A stretch of 28,366 bases of DNA from contig JAAZNU010000035.1 of NCBI GenBank assembly GCA_012798135.1, positions 1 through 28,366 on the forward strand, given 5' to 3'. Both the position numbers and the translations under genes were made by a program. Positions 6,819-15,900 of the stretch are shown here, one piece after another; positions within the stretch are counted from its first letter, which is position 1, and the number at the start of each line of letters is the position of its first letter. Source of the stretch: Veillonellaceae bacterium. Its GTDB lineage: Bacteria; Bacillota_C; Negativicutes; UBA1444. The notes beneath the pieces were generated by a model. That model saw only the letters and a list, made by a program, of their open reading frames with translations, did no database searches and was not told the origin of the DNA.

Positions 6819-7462
6819 CTTAAATCCCCCTCTCTACAAAATCCGCCGCTAACGCAGGTAGGTCCCGCTTTCGCAAACAAAACCGGCGCGACGCTTTTAA
6901 CTTCCTGCAACATCAATTCCGCCATTTTTCGGATCTCCCACTGGGCCCGGCTGCAGCAGCGCAGCTCAAAGAAATTGAGCAACGACCGGGCATTCATCGT
7001 CACCAGGATCTTGGTCTCCGTGGCATTGGCCAGGCAATACCGGGCGTCTTCCTGATGAACGCCCATGGCCGTCAGTTCCGCGTATGCCGTCCGGATTTCC
7101 TCCATCAATTTTTCAAACCGCTCCCTGGCGTCAGGGCGAGCCGCCACCGAAGGCGGCACGATATATTCAAAATCATGTTCCTTGACATAGCGCTGGGATT
7201 GCTGGGAATAGGACGCAATCCGGTGCCTTACCAGCTGGTGGGTCAATACGCGGGAAACCCCTTCGATGGCAAAGGTGAAGCTGACATGCTCCAGCGTGGA
7301 ATAATGACCCATCGCCAGAATCTTTTCCACCAGGTTCTTCACCTGGCTGTCCGACATACGCTCTGCCAGTTCGGCCGCACCGATCGGCGAGTAGCACAAG
7401 CGAGCCGCCATCGCCACTTTGCGTTCCGGCTCCAAGGTATGAGAGATCAATTTAACGTTCAT
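6764..7462 (-). CDS. thyX: Flavin-dependent thymidylate synthase ThyX
   Basis: Makes dTMP from dUMP using FAD, NAD(P)H and methylenetetrahydrofolate, an alternative to ThyA. 232 aa, usual length. The ThyX signature RHR-x7-S is present at residues 79-89 ([11 protein letters not shown]), followed by QRY. Further family features are [12 protein letters not shown] (53-64) and the C-terminal [14 protein letters not shown]. The ATG at 7460-7462 overlaps the mrnC stop as ATGA and is preceded by GGGAG, so translation is probably coupled. The C-terminus overlaps the start of rlmB. Confidence 0.96.
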   Translation of the reverse strand: MNVKLISHTLEPERKVAMAARLCYSPIGAAELAERMSDSQVKNLVEKILAMGHYSTLEHVSFTFAIEGVSRVLTHQLVRHRIASYSQQSQRYVKEHDFEYIVPPSVAARPDARERFEKLMEEIRTAYAELTAMGVHQEDARYCLANATETKILVTMNARSLLNFFELRCCSRAQWEIRKMAELMLQEVKSVAPVLFAKAGPTCVSGGFCREGDLSCGRLETIKAQAASKAGQ

Positions 7463-7965
7463 GTCCGCAGACTCCCTTCCGTTTCGGACGCCATGGCTTC
7501 GCACATACAGTCCACCAATTGTCCCAGAATTTGCCGCAGCCGCTCTTGCCGGCCGCTCAGATACAGGAAGCCCAGCAGCGCTTCCAGCGCCGTACTGGCC
7601 CGGTAATCGGCAACCTTGGCATTACGGGGAACCCGACCTTTGGCATTGCGGCCGCGCCGGACAATCGCCTGTTCCTGTTCGGTCAGCCCCGCCGCCTCCA
7701 CTGCGTAAAGGGCTTGGGCCTGCATTCCGGCCGATGCCATCCGGGCCAGCAGTGTATGAAGAACTTGCACTTTATTGGCTTCCACCGACAGCATGGAGGC
7801 CCGGACATGCAGGGAAAACACCGCATCGCCGATGTAGGCCAGAATCAGTGCCGGCAACTGTTCCGGCTGTTCAATGTCCGGGCCGGCGCTCAACCGGCCG
7901 CGGCTTTCCTGGAGATCCCGTTGCAATTGAGCTTGAAAATCCGGAAATTTCAAACCCGTTTCCAC
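7459..7965 (-). CDS. mrnC: Mini-ribonuclease III
   Basis: RNase III-like nuclease without a dsRNA-binding domain, which in B. subtilis matures the ends of 23S rRNA. 168 aa, about 30 longer than the B. subtilis protein because of an N-terminal leader. The catalytic region [14 protein letters not shown] (Asp at 47) and the later [15 protein letters not shown] and [13 protein letters not shown] (second acidic cluster) match the family. The start is GTG at 7963-7965, overlapping cysS by 16 bases; an ATG-type alternative start nearby was not seen. Always found beside cysS in Firmicutes, as here. Confidence 0.92.
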   Translation of the reverse strand: METGLKFPDFQAQLQRDLQESRGRLSAGPDIEQPEQLPALILAYIGDAVFSLHVRASMLSVEANKVQVLHTLLARMASAGMQAQALYAVEAAGLTEQEQAIVRRGRNAKGRVPRNAKVADYRASTALEALLGFLYLSGRQERLRQILGQLVDCMCEAMASETEGSLRT

Positions 7966-9392
7966 CTAGCGCCCTGCGGGGAGTCCTCGACCACGATTCC
8001 GGCCGACTGCAGTTTATTGCGGATCGCATCCGCCGTGGCCCAGTCTTTCCGCTCCCGGGCCGACCGGCGAAGTTCCAGTAAAATTTCCATCAGCGAGCTG
8101 ACCAGCGCTTCGTCACGGCCAGTTTCCGCCGGCTGCTCTTCCGGTATCAGCCCCAATACCGACAGCATGTCCGCCAGCGCAGTAGCCGCCGTTTCGATGC
8201 CGGTCCAGTCGGCCGCAGCCGCGTCCTTGGCCGCCTGGCAGACGACATTCAGGCTCTTTGCCAGTGCGAACAGGCTGCTGATCGCCAGCGCCGTATTGAA
8301 ATCGTCCGCCATCGCCGCTTCGTATTCCGTCCGGGCAACGGTAACTGCCTCCGCCAATTCGGTCGACGCCGGTGCAGCCGATTTTCCGCCGGTTCGCGCC
8401 AAAATTTGCCGGGCGCCCTGCACGGCGGAAGCAAGACGGGTCCAGGCCCGCTCCGCTTCCGTCAGACGCTCGTCGCTGAAATCGAGCGGACTGCGATAAT
8501 GGGTCGACAATATGAAAAATCGCAGCACCATCGGCCGAAAATGCGCCAAAATATCCTTGACGAGGAAGAAATTTCCCAATGACTTGCTCATTTTCTCCGA
8601 ATTTACGGTGACAAAGCCGTTATGGACCCAGTAGCGCACAAACGGCGCACAACCCGTAAAGGCTTCCGACTGCGCCACTTCGTTCTCATGATGCGGAAAA
8701 ATCAAATCGCTGCCGCCGCCATGGAAATCGAAACCGCATCCCAGATATTTGTAGGACATGGCGCTACATTCGATATGCCAGCCCGGTCGTCCCGGACCCC
8801 AGGGGCTGTCCCAAAAAGGTTCGCCGGGTTTGGCGCTCTTCCAGAGCGCGAAGTCCATCGGATGCCGTTTTCGGTCATCCACCTCGACCCGGGCGCCGGC
8901 CTTCATATCCTCCAGGCTGCGTCCGCTCAGATGGCCATAAGCCGGGAAATCCTGGACGCTGAAATATACGTCCCCGTCTACCGCATAGGCATGTCCCTTG
9001 TCGACCAGCGTCGTCACCATATCGATGATTTCCGGCATATGCCCAGACACCCGCGGATACAAGTTCACCCGGCGGACATTCAGGCTGTCCATCACTTCAA
9101 AATAAGCATTGATATAGCGGCCGGCGAGTTCATGCCAGGCAATCCCCTCCCGGGCGGCGGCGTCGATGATTTTGTCATCGACATCCGTAAAATTCTGGAT
9201 ATGGGTGACCGCAAAGCCCTGCCGCTCAAAATAGCGGTGGATGACGTCCCAGATGATGAACGGGCGGGCGTTGCCAATATGCGGATGGTTGTAAGGCGTC
9301 ACACCGCAGACGTAAATTTTGACCTTTCCCGGTTCCGTCGGAACAAACAGTTCCTTTTCTCGGGTCAACGTATTATAGACCTTTAAATTCAT
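7950..9392 (-). CDS. cysS: Cysteinyl-tRNA synthetase
   Basis: Class I synthetase that charges tRNA-Cys. 480 aa, usual length. The catalytic motifs are HIGN (38-41, HIGH box) and KMSKS (267-271). Zinc ligands fit C29, C209, H234 and E238 (CGVTPYNHPHIGN; PHHENE). The ATG at 9390-9392 is preceded by AGGAGGG. It follows gltX by 36 bp; the serine acetyltransferase gene cysE, which lies between gltX and cysS in Bacillus, is absent here. It overlaps mrnC. Confidence 0.97.
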   Translation of the reverse strand: MNLKVYNTLTREKELFVPTEPGKVKIYVCGVTPYNHPHIGNARPFIIWDVIHRYFERQGFAVTHIQNFTDVDDKIIDAAAREGIAWHELAGRYINAYFEVMDSLNVRRVNLYPRVSGHMPEIIDMVTTLVDKGHAYAVDGDVYFSVQDFPAYGHLSGRSLEDMKAGARVEVDDRKRHPMDFALWKSAKPGEPFWDSPWGPGRPGWHIECSAMSYKYLGCGFDFHGGGSDLIFPHHENEVAQSEAFTGCAPFVRYWVHNGFVTVNSEKMSKSLGNFFLVKDILAHFRPMVLRFFILSTHYRSPLDFSDERLTEAERAWTRLASAVQGARQILARTGGKSAAPASTELAEAVTVARTEYEAAMADDFNTALAISSLFALAKSLNVVCQAAKDAAAADWTGIETAATALADMLSVLGLIPEEQPAETGRDEALVSSLMEILLELRRSARERKDWATADAIRNKLQSAGIVVEDSPQGARWKRV

Positions 9393-9428
9393 TGCCTGCC
9401 CTCCTGCTGCAAAATTACCGGACGCGCT

Positions 9429-10904
9429 TTAGTTGACCAGTGTCAGGGAATGACGGATACGGGACATGGTTCGCTCCACGCCCAGCAAGGGAATCAGCGA
9501 CACTAGTTCCGGACCGTGCATTTTACCAGTCAAAGCCACCCGGACCGGCATGAAAACCTTTTTGCCGCCGAGTTTCAGTTCTTTGCCAATCGCTTTCAGC
9601 ATCGCCTGGACCTGTTCGCCGGTAATCGCGTCCAATTGTGACAGGCGGGCCAGAAACTCAGCCATGACCTTGGCCACGTCCGGGTCACGTAAAATGGCCG
9701 CCGTCTCTTCATTTTCCATGATGATCTCATCATTAAAAAATACTGCGGCATGTTCCGGAATCTGGGCGGCAAAGCTGATATATTCCCGCACCGCGCCCAC
9801 CACCTGCCGGACCCAGTCCAGTCGTTCCGGCGACAGTTCTTCGCCGATCAGGCCGGCGGCTTTCAGATGTGGCAGGGCCATTTCCGCCAGTTCTTCCACG
9901 CTCAGTTTTTTCAGGTACTGGGAATTGATCCAGTTCAGCTTGTCGATATCAAACACGGCCGGATTCTTGGCCACGTGATCCAACGAAAACAGTTCAATCA
10001 ATTCCGTGCTGGAAAAAATCTCCTGTTCACCAGGCGGTGCCCAACCCAGCAGCGCCAGGAAATTCACCACGGCCGCCGGCAGATAGCCCAGTGCTTTGTA
10101 CTGGTCGACCGAAGTGGCCCCGTGGCGCTTGCTCATTTTGCTGCGATCCTTGCCCAAAATCAGCGAAATATGTCCGAATGTCGGCAGCGGCAGTCCCAGC
10201 GCCTGATAGATCAGAATCTGTCGCGGCGTATTCGATAGATGCTCCTCCGCCCGAATGACATGGGTGACCTCCATCAACGCGTCGTCCAGAACCACTGCGT
10301 AGTTATATACCGGCAACCCATCGGATTTGACGATGACAAAGTCGCCGATCCCGTTGGAATCAAAGCTGACCGTTCCCCGAACCGCATCGTGAAAAGTAAT
10401 GTTTTGATTCTCCGGCACCCGGAAGCGAATCGTCGGTTTGCGTCCGGCGTCGATCAGCTGCTGCTCCTCTGCAGCGCTGAGGTTGCGGCATTTTCCCCGA
10501 TAACGCGGAGTTTCTCCTTGGGCCAACAGTTCCTGTCGCTCGGCCTCCAGTTCTTCGTCGGTACAATAACAGCGGTACGCCTTGCCTTCGGCAAGCAAGC
10601 GCTGCGTATATTCCGCGTAAATCGGCAGCCGCTCGGTCTGGCGGTACGGGCCATGGTCGCCGCCGACGTCGATTCCCTCATCCCACTCGATCCCAAGCCA
10701 GCGCAGCGCCGCTTTGATGTTCTCTTCAGATTCCCGACTGGAGCGCTCCAAGTCGGTGTCCTCAATCCGCAAAATCAACTGTCCGCCGTATCGGCGGGCC
10801 AACAGCCAGTTAAACAGCGCCGAACGGGCGCCGCCAATATGGAATGGACCGGTAGGGCTCGGCGCAAACCGGACCCGGAATTTACTCTCTGTCAATTCGA
10901 TCAC
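9429..10904 (-). CDS. gltX: Glutamyl-tRNA synthetase
   Basis: Class I synthetase charging tRNA-Glu. 491 aa, typical. FAPSPTGPFHIGGARSAL (14-31) contains the HIGH box; KMSKR is at 256-260. A zinc site is suggested by C112-x-C114 and Y135-x3-C139. Whether it is discriminating or also charges tRNA-Gln cannot be read directly, but a glnS gene three cistrons upstream would make misacylation of tRNA-Gln unnecessary. The start is GTG at 10902-10904 with AGGAAGG upstream. It lies 31 bp after ispDF in the same operon. Confidence 0.97.
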   Translation of the reverse strand: MIELTESKFRVRFAPSPTGPFHIGGARSALFNWLLARRYGGQLILRIEDTDLERSSRESEENIKAALRWLGIEWDEGIDVGGDHGPYRQTERLPIYAEYTQRLLAEGKAYRCYCTDEELEAERQELLAQGETPRYRGKCRNLSAAEEQQLIDAGRKPTIRFRVPENQNITFHDAVRGTVSFDSNGIGDFVIVKSDGLPVYNYAVVLDDALMEVTHVIRAEEHLSNTPRQILIYQALGLPLPTFGHISLILGKDRSKMSKRHGATSVDQYKALGYLPAAVVNFLALLGWAPPGEQEIFSSTELIELFSLDHVAKNPAVFDIDKLNWINSQYLKKLSVEELAEMALPHLKAAGLIGEELSPERLDWVRQVVGAVREYISFAAQIPEHAAVFFNDEIIMENEETAAILRDPDVAKVMAEFLARLSQLDAITGEQVQAMLKAIGKELKLGGKKVFMPVRVALTGKMHGPELVSLIPLLGVERTMSRIRHSLTLVN

Positions 10905-10935
10905 CCAACCTTCCTGGTTCTTGTGTTTACGGTTA

Positions 10936-12114
10936 TTAGCCGACTAGGGCGACTGCCTGGGCGGCGATTCCTTCCTTGCGGCCAACGAACCCCAATCGTT
11001 CCGTGGTCGTCGCTTTCACATTGACCCGGTCGCCATCAATTCCAAGTGTTTCGGCAATCCTTTCATTCATGGCGGAAATGAACGGCGCCATTTTCGGTTC
11101 CTGGGCCTCGATCACTGCGTCCACATTATACACCGTCAAGCCGGCGTTTCGTAGTTTGTCCCGAACTTCGGCCAGCAGGATCAAACTGGAGATTCCTTTA
11201 TATTTCGAGTCGGTATCGGGAAAATGGCGGCCAATGTCCCCCAACCCCGCCGCCCCCAGCAACGCGTCCGAAATCGCGTGCAACAGGACATCGGCATCGG
11301 AATGGCCGTCCAGGCCAAATTCGTGGGGAACGCGGACTCCCCCCAACATCAGGGAACGCCCTGCCACAAACCGATGAACATCATAGCCGATTCCCACCCT
11401 TGGCATGATCCGTTCTCCTTTCGCCGCCGCAACTGCCTCCGCCAACACTAGGTCTTCCGGCGTGGTTACCTTGAAATTATGGTAACTGCCCCGGACCAGG
11501 CGTACGGTTCCGCCAGCCCATTCCACCAGCGCCGCATCGTCGGTGGCGACCACTCCGGCGGCGGCGGCCCGTTCATGCGCATCCAGCAGCAATTCGGGCC
11601 GAAAGGCCTGCGGAGTCTGGATCTGCCACAACGTGCTACGGTCCAGGGTTTGTGTCACCGTCAATGTTTCATCGGCCACCTTGATGGTATCCTTCACCGG
11701 CACGGCGACCACGGCCGCCCCGAATCGCATCGCGGTGTCCACCGATTGACGGATCGTCGCCGGCTCCGCAAATGGACGCGCTCCATCATGGACCAGCACA
11801 ATGTCGACCGAAGGTTCCAGCTGCCGCAAGGCATTCAGTACGGAAAATTGCCGTTCCGAACCTCCCCGCACTACCTGCCAGGGGATATCGCCGACCGTAG
11901 CCTTGACCAACTGCGCCACCCGGTCCGCATTGGCCGCCGAAACCGTCACCAGGATCTGGCGGACACCCGGCAATTCGGCAAACTGCCGCAAAGAATGCCA
12001 CAGTAGCGGTTTGCCGCCCACCGGTACGAACTGTTTATCAATGCCTGCCCCCATCCGGGAGGAACTCCCGGCCGCGGCGATAATTGCCGCGATTGTCGGA
12101 GCATCCGTTGTCAT
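10936..12114 (-). CDS. ispDF: Bifunctional IspD/IspF (MEP cytidylyltransferase / MEcPP synthase)
   Basis: Two steps of the non-mevalonate isoprenoid pathway in one 392-residue chain. Residues 1 to about 233 are IspD, with the nucleotide-binding [10 protein letters not shown] (13-22) and LVHDGARPF. Residues 237-392 are Isp[13 protein letters not shown] with metal ligands D245 and H247, and [11 protein letters not shown] with H279. IspF ends with [18 protein letters not shown]. Fusion is known in some bacteria, but Bacillus has separate genes. The ATG at 12112-12114 has AAAGGAG upstream. Inside the gene, an ATG at 11404-11406 with its own AAAGGAG (11415-11421, 8-base gap) could start a free 156-residue IspF. 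Confidence 0.95.
   Translation of the reverse strand: MTTDAPTIAAIIAAAGSSSRMGAGIDKQFVPVGGKPLLWHSLRQFAELPGVRQILVTVSAANADRVAQLVKATVGDIPWQVVRGGSERQFSVLNALRQLEPSVDIVLVHDGARPFAEPATIRQSVDTAMRFGAAVVAVPVKDTIKVADETLTVTQTLDRSTLWQIQTPQAFRPELLLDAHERAAAAGVVATDDAALVEWAGGTVRLVRGSYHNFKVTTPEDLVLAEAVAAAKGERIMPRVGIGYDVHRFVAGRSLMLGGVRVPHEFGLDGHSDADVLLHAISDALLGAAGLGDIGRHFPDTDSKYKGISSLILLAEVRDKLRNAGLTVYNVDAVIEAQEPKMAPFISAMNERIAETLGIDGDRVNVKATTTERLGFVGRKEGIAAQAVALVG
11404..11421 (-). promoter_or_regulatory. Internal ribosome binding site and ATG at the IspD/IspF junction
   Basis: Minus strand AAAGGAG (revcomp of 11415-11421), 8 bases, then ATG (11406-11404), exactly where a stand-alone IspF would begin ([13 protein letters not shown]). 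A product from here would be 156 aa, the normal IspF size. It suggests either a recent fusion of coupled genes or production of both forms. Confidence 0.5.
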
Positions 12115-12171
12115 CAGTCAGGCTCCTTTCCGTAACGATGCAGCGTTTGATCGGTTCACCAACGGAAAATT

Positions 12172-12214
12172 CGCCGTTTTTGACGGCCCGGGAATGACTC
12201 ATCAGAAAACGGCG
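12172..12214 (-). other. Hairpin in the glnS-ispDF spacer, possible terminator or attenuator
   Basis: The 134-bp gap between glnS and ispDF (12115-12248) holds a 9-bp inverted repeat, CGCCGTTTT (12172-12180) with AAAACGGCG (12206-12214), and a nested alternative hairpin GCCGT/ACGGC (12173-12187). On the minus strand it is followed by AATTTTCC, a poor U tract. The two pairings exclude each other, which resembles an attenuator more than a plain terminator. No promoter was recognised here. Confidence 0.35.
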
Positions 12215-12248
12215 ACTACGGTTACCTTGTATGATTCGCGGCGCAGTA

Positions 12249-13931
12249 TCAGGCGTTCTGCGCTTTGGCCCAGGAATCGCGCAGGGACACGATCCTGTTG
12301 AACACCATCGCGTCCGGTCGCGCATCCGGATCCACGCAGAAATATCCCTGCCGCAGGAACTGATACCGTCTCCCCGCCGCGGCATGGGCCAAGGCGGGTT
12401 CGCTCATCGCTTGTTTCAGCACGATCAGGGAATCAGGGTTCAGGACGCTGCCACTTTCGTCCCCATTGACATCTCCGGCCGTTTCATCCCGGAACAGGTG
12501 GTCATACAGCCGGACTTCCGACGGCACGGCCTGCGCCACCGAAACCCAGTGGAGGGTTCCCTTAACTTTGCGACCGCTGGTGGCGCCGCCGCTCTTGGAG
12601 TCGGGATCGTAGGAGCAACGCAGTTCGCAGATCTCGCCGGTCTGCGGGTCCTTGACCACTTGTTCGCATTTGATGATGTATGCATATTTCAGGCGGACTT
12701 CCCGACCCGGCGCCAGACGGAAGAATTTCCCCGGCGGCTGCTCCATGAAGTCTTCCTGTTCGATGTACAACTCGCGTGAGAACGGAACCGTGCGCGAGCC
12801 CATTTCCGGATTCTCCGGATTGTTTTCCGCCGTCAGTTCCTCCACCCGGTCAACCGGGAAGTTTTCGATGACCACCTTTAGCGGCCGCAGCACCACCATG
12901 GCCCGAGCCGCCCGCGAATTGAGGTCTTCCCGGATACAGTGCTCCAACAGTTCATAATCGACCAGGCTATTGCTTTTGGCCACGCCAATCCGTTCACAAA
13001 AGTCCCGGATCGCTTCCGGCGTATACCCACGCCGCCGCAGTCCGGAAATCGTCGGCATGCGAGGGTCATCCCACCCGCTGACCAATTTCTGTTCCACCAA
13101 TTCCCGCAACTTGCGCTTGCTCATCACGGTGTGGGTAATATTCAGTCGCGCAAACTCAATCTGTTGCGGCCGGTAGGTCCCCAGCGTTTCCACACACCAA
13201 TCGTACAGCGGACGGTGATCCTCGAATTCCAGTGTGCAAATGGAATGGGTAATCCGTTCAATCGCGTCGGAAAGGGGGTGCGCATAGTCATACATAGGAT
13301 AAATGCACCAGGTATCGCCGGTACGATGGTGTGTGGCCCGTAAAATACGATACAGCACCGGATCGCGCATGGTAATGTTCGGCGACGCCATATCGATCTT
13401 AGCCCGCAAAGTACGGGACCCATCCGGAAATTCACCGGCCTTCATCCGGCGAAACAGGTCCAGATTTTCCGCCACCGAGCGATCGCGATAGGGGCTGTTA
13501 CGACCGGGTTCGGTGAGTGTTCCCCGATATTCCCGTATTTCCTGGGCGTTCAGATCGCAGACATACGCCTTGCCCATCAGGATTAGTTGTTCGGCATACT
13601 CATAAAGTTGCGGAAAATAATCCGATGCATAGAACATGCGATCGCCCCAGTCGAAGCCGAGCCACTTGACATCTTCCTGAATCGAATCCACATATTCGAC
13701 GTCTTCCTTGCTGGGATTCGTGTCATCAAACCGCAGATTGCACAGGCCGCCGTTATCGGCGGCAATTCCGAAATTCAGGCAAATGGACTTCGCATGGCCG
13801 ATATGGAGATAGCCGTTCGGCTCGGGAGGGAAACGGGTATGCACCCGTTGGCCGTGCCTGCCGGTTTTGGCGTCTTCATTGATAATATTCTGGATAAAAT
13901 TTGTAGACGTGGTTCCTGCCGGTAAATCCAT
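12249..13931 (-). CDS. glnS: Glutaminyl-tRNA synthetase
   Basis: Charges tRNA-Gln directly. 560 aa, normal for bacterial Gln[19 protein letters not shown] carries the HIGH box (43-46), and VMSKRK (269-274) is the second class I motif. [17 protein letters not shown] and the beta-barrel anticodon domain (from about 340) separate it from GluRS. The ATG at 13929-13931 is chosen because TTGGAGG lies about 8 bases upstream; the longer frame has no such site. Most Bacillota lack GlnRS and use GatCAB, so its place inside a core Firmicutes operon implies gene gain, probably from a proteobacterial-type source. It starts 19 bp after the PIN-TRAM gene. Confidence 0.96.
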   Translation of the reverse strand: MDLPAGTTSTNFIQNIINEDAKTGRHGQRVHTRFPPEPNGYLHIGHAKSICLNFGIAADNGGLCNLRFDDTNPSKEDVEYVDSIQEDVKWLGFDWGDRMFYASDYFPQLYEYAEQLILMGKAYVCDLNAQEIREYRGTLTEPGRNSPYRDRSVAENLDLFRRMKAGEFPDGSRTLRAKIDMASPNITMRDPVLYRILRATHHRTGDTWCIYPMYDYAHPLSDAIERITHSICTLEFEDHRPLYDWCVETLGTYRPQQIEFARLNITHTVMSKRKLRELVEQKLVSGWDDPRMPTISGLRRRGYTPEAIRDFCERIGVAKSNSLVDYELLEHCIREDLNSRAARAMVVLRPLKVVIENFPVDRVEELTAENNPENPEMGSRTVPFSRELYIEQEDFMEQPPGKFFRLAPGREVRLKYAYIIKCEQVVKDPQTGEICELRCSYDPDSKSGGATSGRKVKGTLHWVSVAQAVPSEVRLYDHLFRDETAGDVNGDESGSVLNPDSLIVLKQAMSEPALAHAAAGRRYQFLRQGYFCVDPDARPDAMVFNRIVSLRDSWAKAQNA

Positions 13932-13950
13932 GAACCGAACCTCCAACCGA

Positions 13951-15054
13951 TTATTTAAGTTTGGCAAAGATCATCCGTCCCGCCGCCGTTTGCAGAACCG
14001 ATGTCACCAAAACTTCAACAGTATCGCCCAAATGCTTCTTGCCGTTATCCACTACAATCATGGTCCCGTCATCCAGGTAGGCCACGCCTTGGCCGGCTTC
14101 CTTCCCATCCTTGACGACATGAACCACCATTTCTTCGCCAGGCAGGACAACCGGTTTTACGGCATTCGCCAGCTCGTTGATGTTCATGACGGTTACCCCT
14201 TGCAACTCCGCCACTTTGTTAAGGTTATAATCATTCGTGAGAATCTTTCCTTTGATCAGCTGCCCCAAACGCACCAGTTTGGCATCGACCTCCGCCACAT
14301 CGTCAAAGTTGCGGTTGTCGATTTGAACAAACACACCCATTTCTTTTTGAATGCGGTTCAAAATATCCAGCCCGCGCCGTCCTCGATTGCGTTTGAGCAA
14401 ATCCGACGAGTCTGCGATATGCTGCAATTCTTCCAAAACAAAGCCCGGAATCAGCAAAGTTCCTTCGATGAAACCGCTCTTGCAGATGTCGGCGATCCGG
14501 CCGTCAATAATGACGCTGGTATCCAAAATTTTGTAATGTCCTGGCTGGGCAACGGTCTTTTCCCGGTGTTTTTCCCGACCGCCTAAAAATGTCGGAAATG
14601 AAAGCGCCGCCAGCTCTTCCCGTTTGTGAATCGCTACATTGATTCCCGTATAACCAAGCACAATGCTGAGAAGGATCGGGATATAGCGACCGACCAACGG
14701 AACCGGCACAAAGGCCGAACCTAATAAATTAGCTATAATAAGACCGATACCCAAGCCGAGCAACCCTGCCAGCACATCATTCAGCGGCATTTTGAGCAAC
14801 TTTGCTTCCATCCATACAGAATAACGCCAGACAAACCCGATCAGCCAAGGAGCGGCCACATAGCCAACCAACGCTCCGGCCAATCCGCCAACCAGAAAAA
14901 AGATCACCGTTCCAGCGGTAACGCCAAAAATTCCCACCTGCAACAACTCCGGCAAGATTCCCGGCGGCAACGACATAAAAACGCGATCCGCCGCCAGAAG
15001 TCCGGCAATCCCTGCCAGAATGCAAATCAGAATCCGCAATGTTTTTTCGATCAT
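13951..15054 (-). CDS. Membrane PIN and TRAM domain protein (YacL family)
   Basis: Putative membrane-anchored nuclease; family function is not settled. About 367 aa. Four hydrophobic segments fill residues 5 to about 140, followed by a linker. The PIN domain begins [16 protein letters not shown] (first acidic residue of the active site) and continues with [11 protein letters not shown] and [10 protein letters not shown], the further acidic positions. The C-terminal ~60 residues form a TRAM domain, likely RNA-binding. ATG codons at 15055-15057 and 15052-15054 are adjacent; the second is favoured because AGGAGG then sits about 7 bases away. It has its own promoter (15084-15112), after the carD terminator, and heads the long translation/isoprenoid operon. 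Confidence 0.92.
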   Translation of the reverse strand: MIEKTLRILICILAGIAGLLAADRVFMSLPPGILPELLQVGIFGVTAGTVIFFLVGGLAGALVGYVAAPWLIGFVWRYSVWMEAKLLKMPLNDVLAGLLGLGIGLIIANLLGSAFVPVPLVGRYIPILLSIVLGYTGINVAIHKREELAALSFPTFLGGREKHREKTVAQPGHYKILDTSVIIDGRIADICKSGFIEGTLLIPGFVLEELQHIADSSDLLKRNRGRRGLDILNRIQKEMGVFVQIDNRNFDDVAEVDAKLVRLGQLIKGKILTNDYNLNKVAELQGVTVMNINELANAVKPVVLPGEEMVVHVVKDGKEAGQGVAYLDDGTMIVVDNGKKHLGDTVEVLVTSVLQTAAGRMIFAKLK

Positions 15055-15083
15055 CATTTCACCTCCTCCCCAAAGGGCTTTGA

Positions 15084-15112
15084 TTTATATATTATATAAT
15101 AAGCTTTGCCAA
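15084..15112 (-). promoter_or_regulatory. Sigma-A-type promoter of the PIN-TRAM/glnS operon
   Basis: TTGGCA (revcomp of 15107-15112), a 17-base spacer and TATAAA (revcomp of 15084-15089), set in an AT-rich tract. It lies between the carD terminator and the PIN-TRAM start, with a leader of about 25 bases. It probably drives the genes down to rlmB. Confidence 0.6.
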
Positions 15113-15153
15113 ATTCCTACAGGTTTTTGCCTTCCCAATGACTTCCCTGGCGC

Positions 15154-15177
15154 AAAAAAAAAGGGCGTCATGCGCCC
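15154..15177 (-). terminator. Intrinsic terminator overlapping the carD stop codon
   Basis: Minus strand GGGCG-CATGA-CGCCC followed by nine T (revcomp of 15154-15162). The TGA stop of carD (15170-15168) is in the loop/stem, so the coding end is itself the terminator. Short stem but a very strong U tract. Confidence 0.85.
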
Positions 15178-15662
15178 GACGGCCCTTCGTCGATGATCGA
15201 ATCGAGGTTCTTGGCAATTACCTCGGCGTCTTTTCGGCATACCAAGACCAACTCGCTGACCAGAATCTGTCTCGCCGTGTCCAGCAACCGCCGTTCGCCG
15301 GTTGACAGCTTTTTCACCCGATCCTGGAGTGTAAGGTTGCGCACCACTTCCGCGACTTCGTGGATATTGCCGCTTTTGATCTTGGCCAGGTTGAGGTTGA
15401 AGCGGCGATTCCAATTAATGCAAGGTTGTGGTGCCGCCGTCCGCAAAGTGCAGAACACCTTGGCGACTTCCGCTTCGCAAATAACTTCCCGCAAGCCAAT
15501 ATGTTCGACATTATCCAGTGGAATCATGACCCGCATGCCGCCGCAAGGCATAGTCAGGATAAAGTATTCCCGACGTTCCCCCATGACCTCGTGTTCTTCA
15601 ACGGCTTCAATAATACCCGCGCCATGCATGGGATAAACGACCTTGTCACCAACGGCAAGCAT
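15168..15662 (-). CDS. carD: CarD/CdnL-family transcriptional regulator
   Basis: RNA polymerase-binding regulator that, in mycobacteria and myxobacteria, stabilises open complexes at rRNA and other promoters. 164 aa. The N-terminal RNAP-interacting (Tudor-like) domain reads LAVGDKVVYPMHGAGII (2-18), followed by REYFILTMPCGGMRVMIPLD; the C-terminal helical domain contains LNLAKIKSGNIHEVAEVVR and SELVLV, as in CarD/CdnL. The ATG at 15660-15662 follows CGGAGGTG; the longer frame upstream is unsupported. It has its own strong promoter (15730-15759) and terminator, so it is monocistronic. It is divergent from the Cys-rich gene at 15901. Confidence 0.93.
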   Translation of the reverse strand: MLAVGDKVVYPMHGAGIIEAVEEHEVMGERREYFILTMPCGGMRVMIPLDNVEHIGLREVICEAEVAKVFCTLRTAAPQPCINWNRRFNLNLAKIKSGNIHEVAEVVRNLTLQDRVKKLSTGERRLLDTARQILVSELVLVCRKDAEVIAKNLDSIIDEGPSGA

Positions 15663-15729
15663 GTGACACCTCCGAGCTGCGCAACAAAACTTGACGAATA
15701 TCCTCAATTTGTTATTTGCGCGCAAAGAG

Positions 15730-15759
15730 ATTATAGCACAAATTTTATTTTTTTGTCAA
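15730..15759 (-). promoter_or_regulatory. Strong sigma-A promoter of carD
   Basis: Perfect TTGACA (revcomp of 15754-15759) and perfect TATAAT (revcomp of 15730-15735) with an 18-base, A-rich spacer. Leader of about 60 bases to the carD ATG. It is back to back with the plus-strand promoter at 15847-15876. Confidence 0.8.
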
Positions 15760-15846
15760 AATCGGTATTGTAACACGCTCACACCGCGAATGTCAATAAA
15801 TAATTCTGCAAATAAAAACCGAACTGCGCTCAGCGCCGCCATCCGC

Positions 15847-15876
15847 TTGACAACAGTTTACCGGCATTTATATAAT
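15847..15876 (+). promoter_or_regulatory. Strong sigma-A promoter of the Cys-rich small protein gene
   Basis: Perfect TTGACA (15847-15852), 18-base spacer, perfect TATAAT (15871-15876). The ribosome binding site GTGAGGTG follows at 15886-15893, only about 10 bases later, so the leader is very short. Confidence 0.8.
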
Positions 15877-15900
15877 TATCCCAGAGTGAGGTGCGGTTCA

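Noticed and set aside
12185..12207. CTGATGAG on the minus strand in the glnS-ispDF spacer, suggestive of a hammerhead ribozyme core
   Set aside because: No adequate stem II between CTGATGA and the following GAA, and no NUH cleavage site with stem I/III pairing was found.
12038..12385. Open frame on the minus strand across the glnS-ispDF spacer, with a segment KRCIVTERSL faintly recalling YlxR
   Set aside because: It overlaps the ends of two certain genes in another frame, has no ribosome binding site, and the resemblance is only a few residues.
15691..15900. Upstream 70-codon extension of the Cys-rich gene
   Set aside because: It runs through the carD promoter and this gene's own -35/-10 region; the TTG at 15901 has the ribosome binding site.
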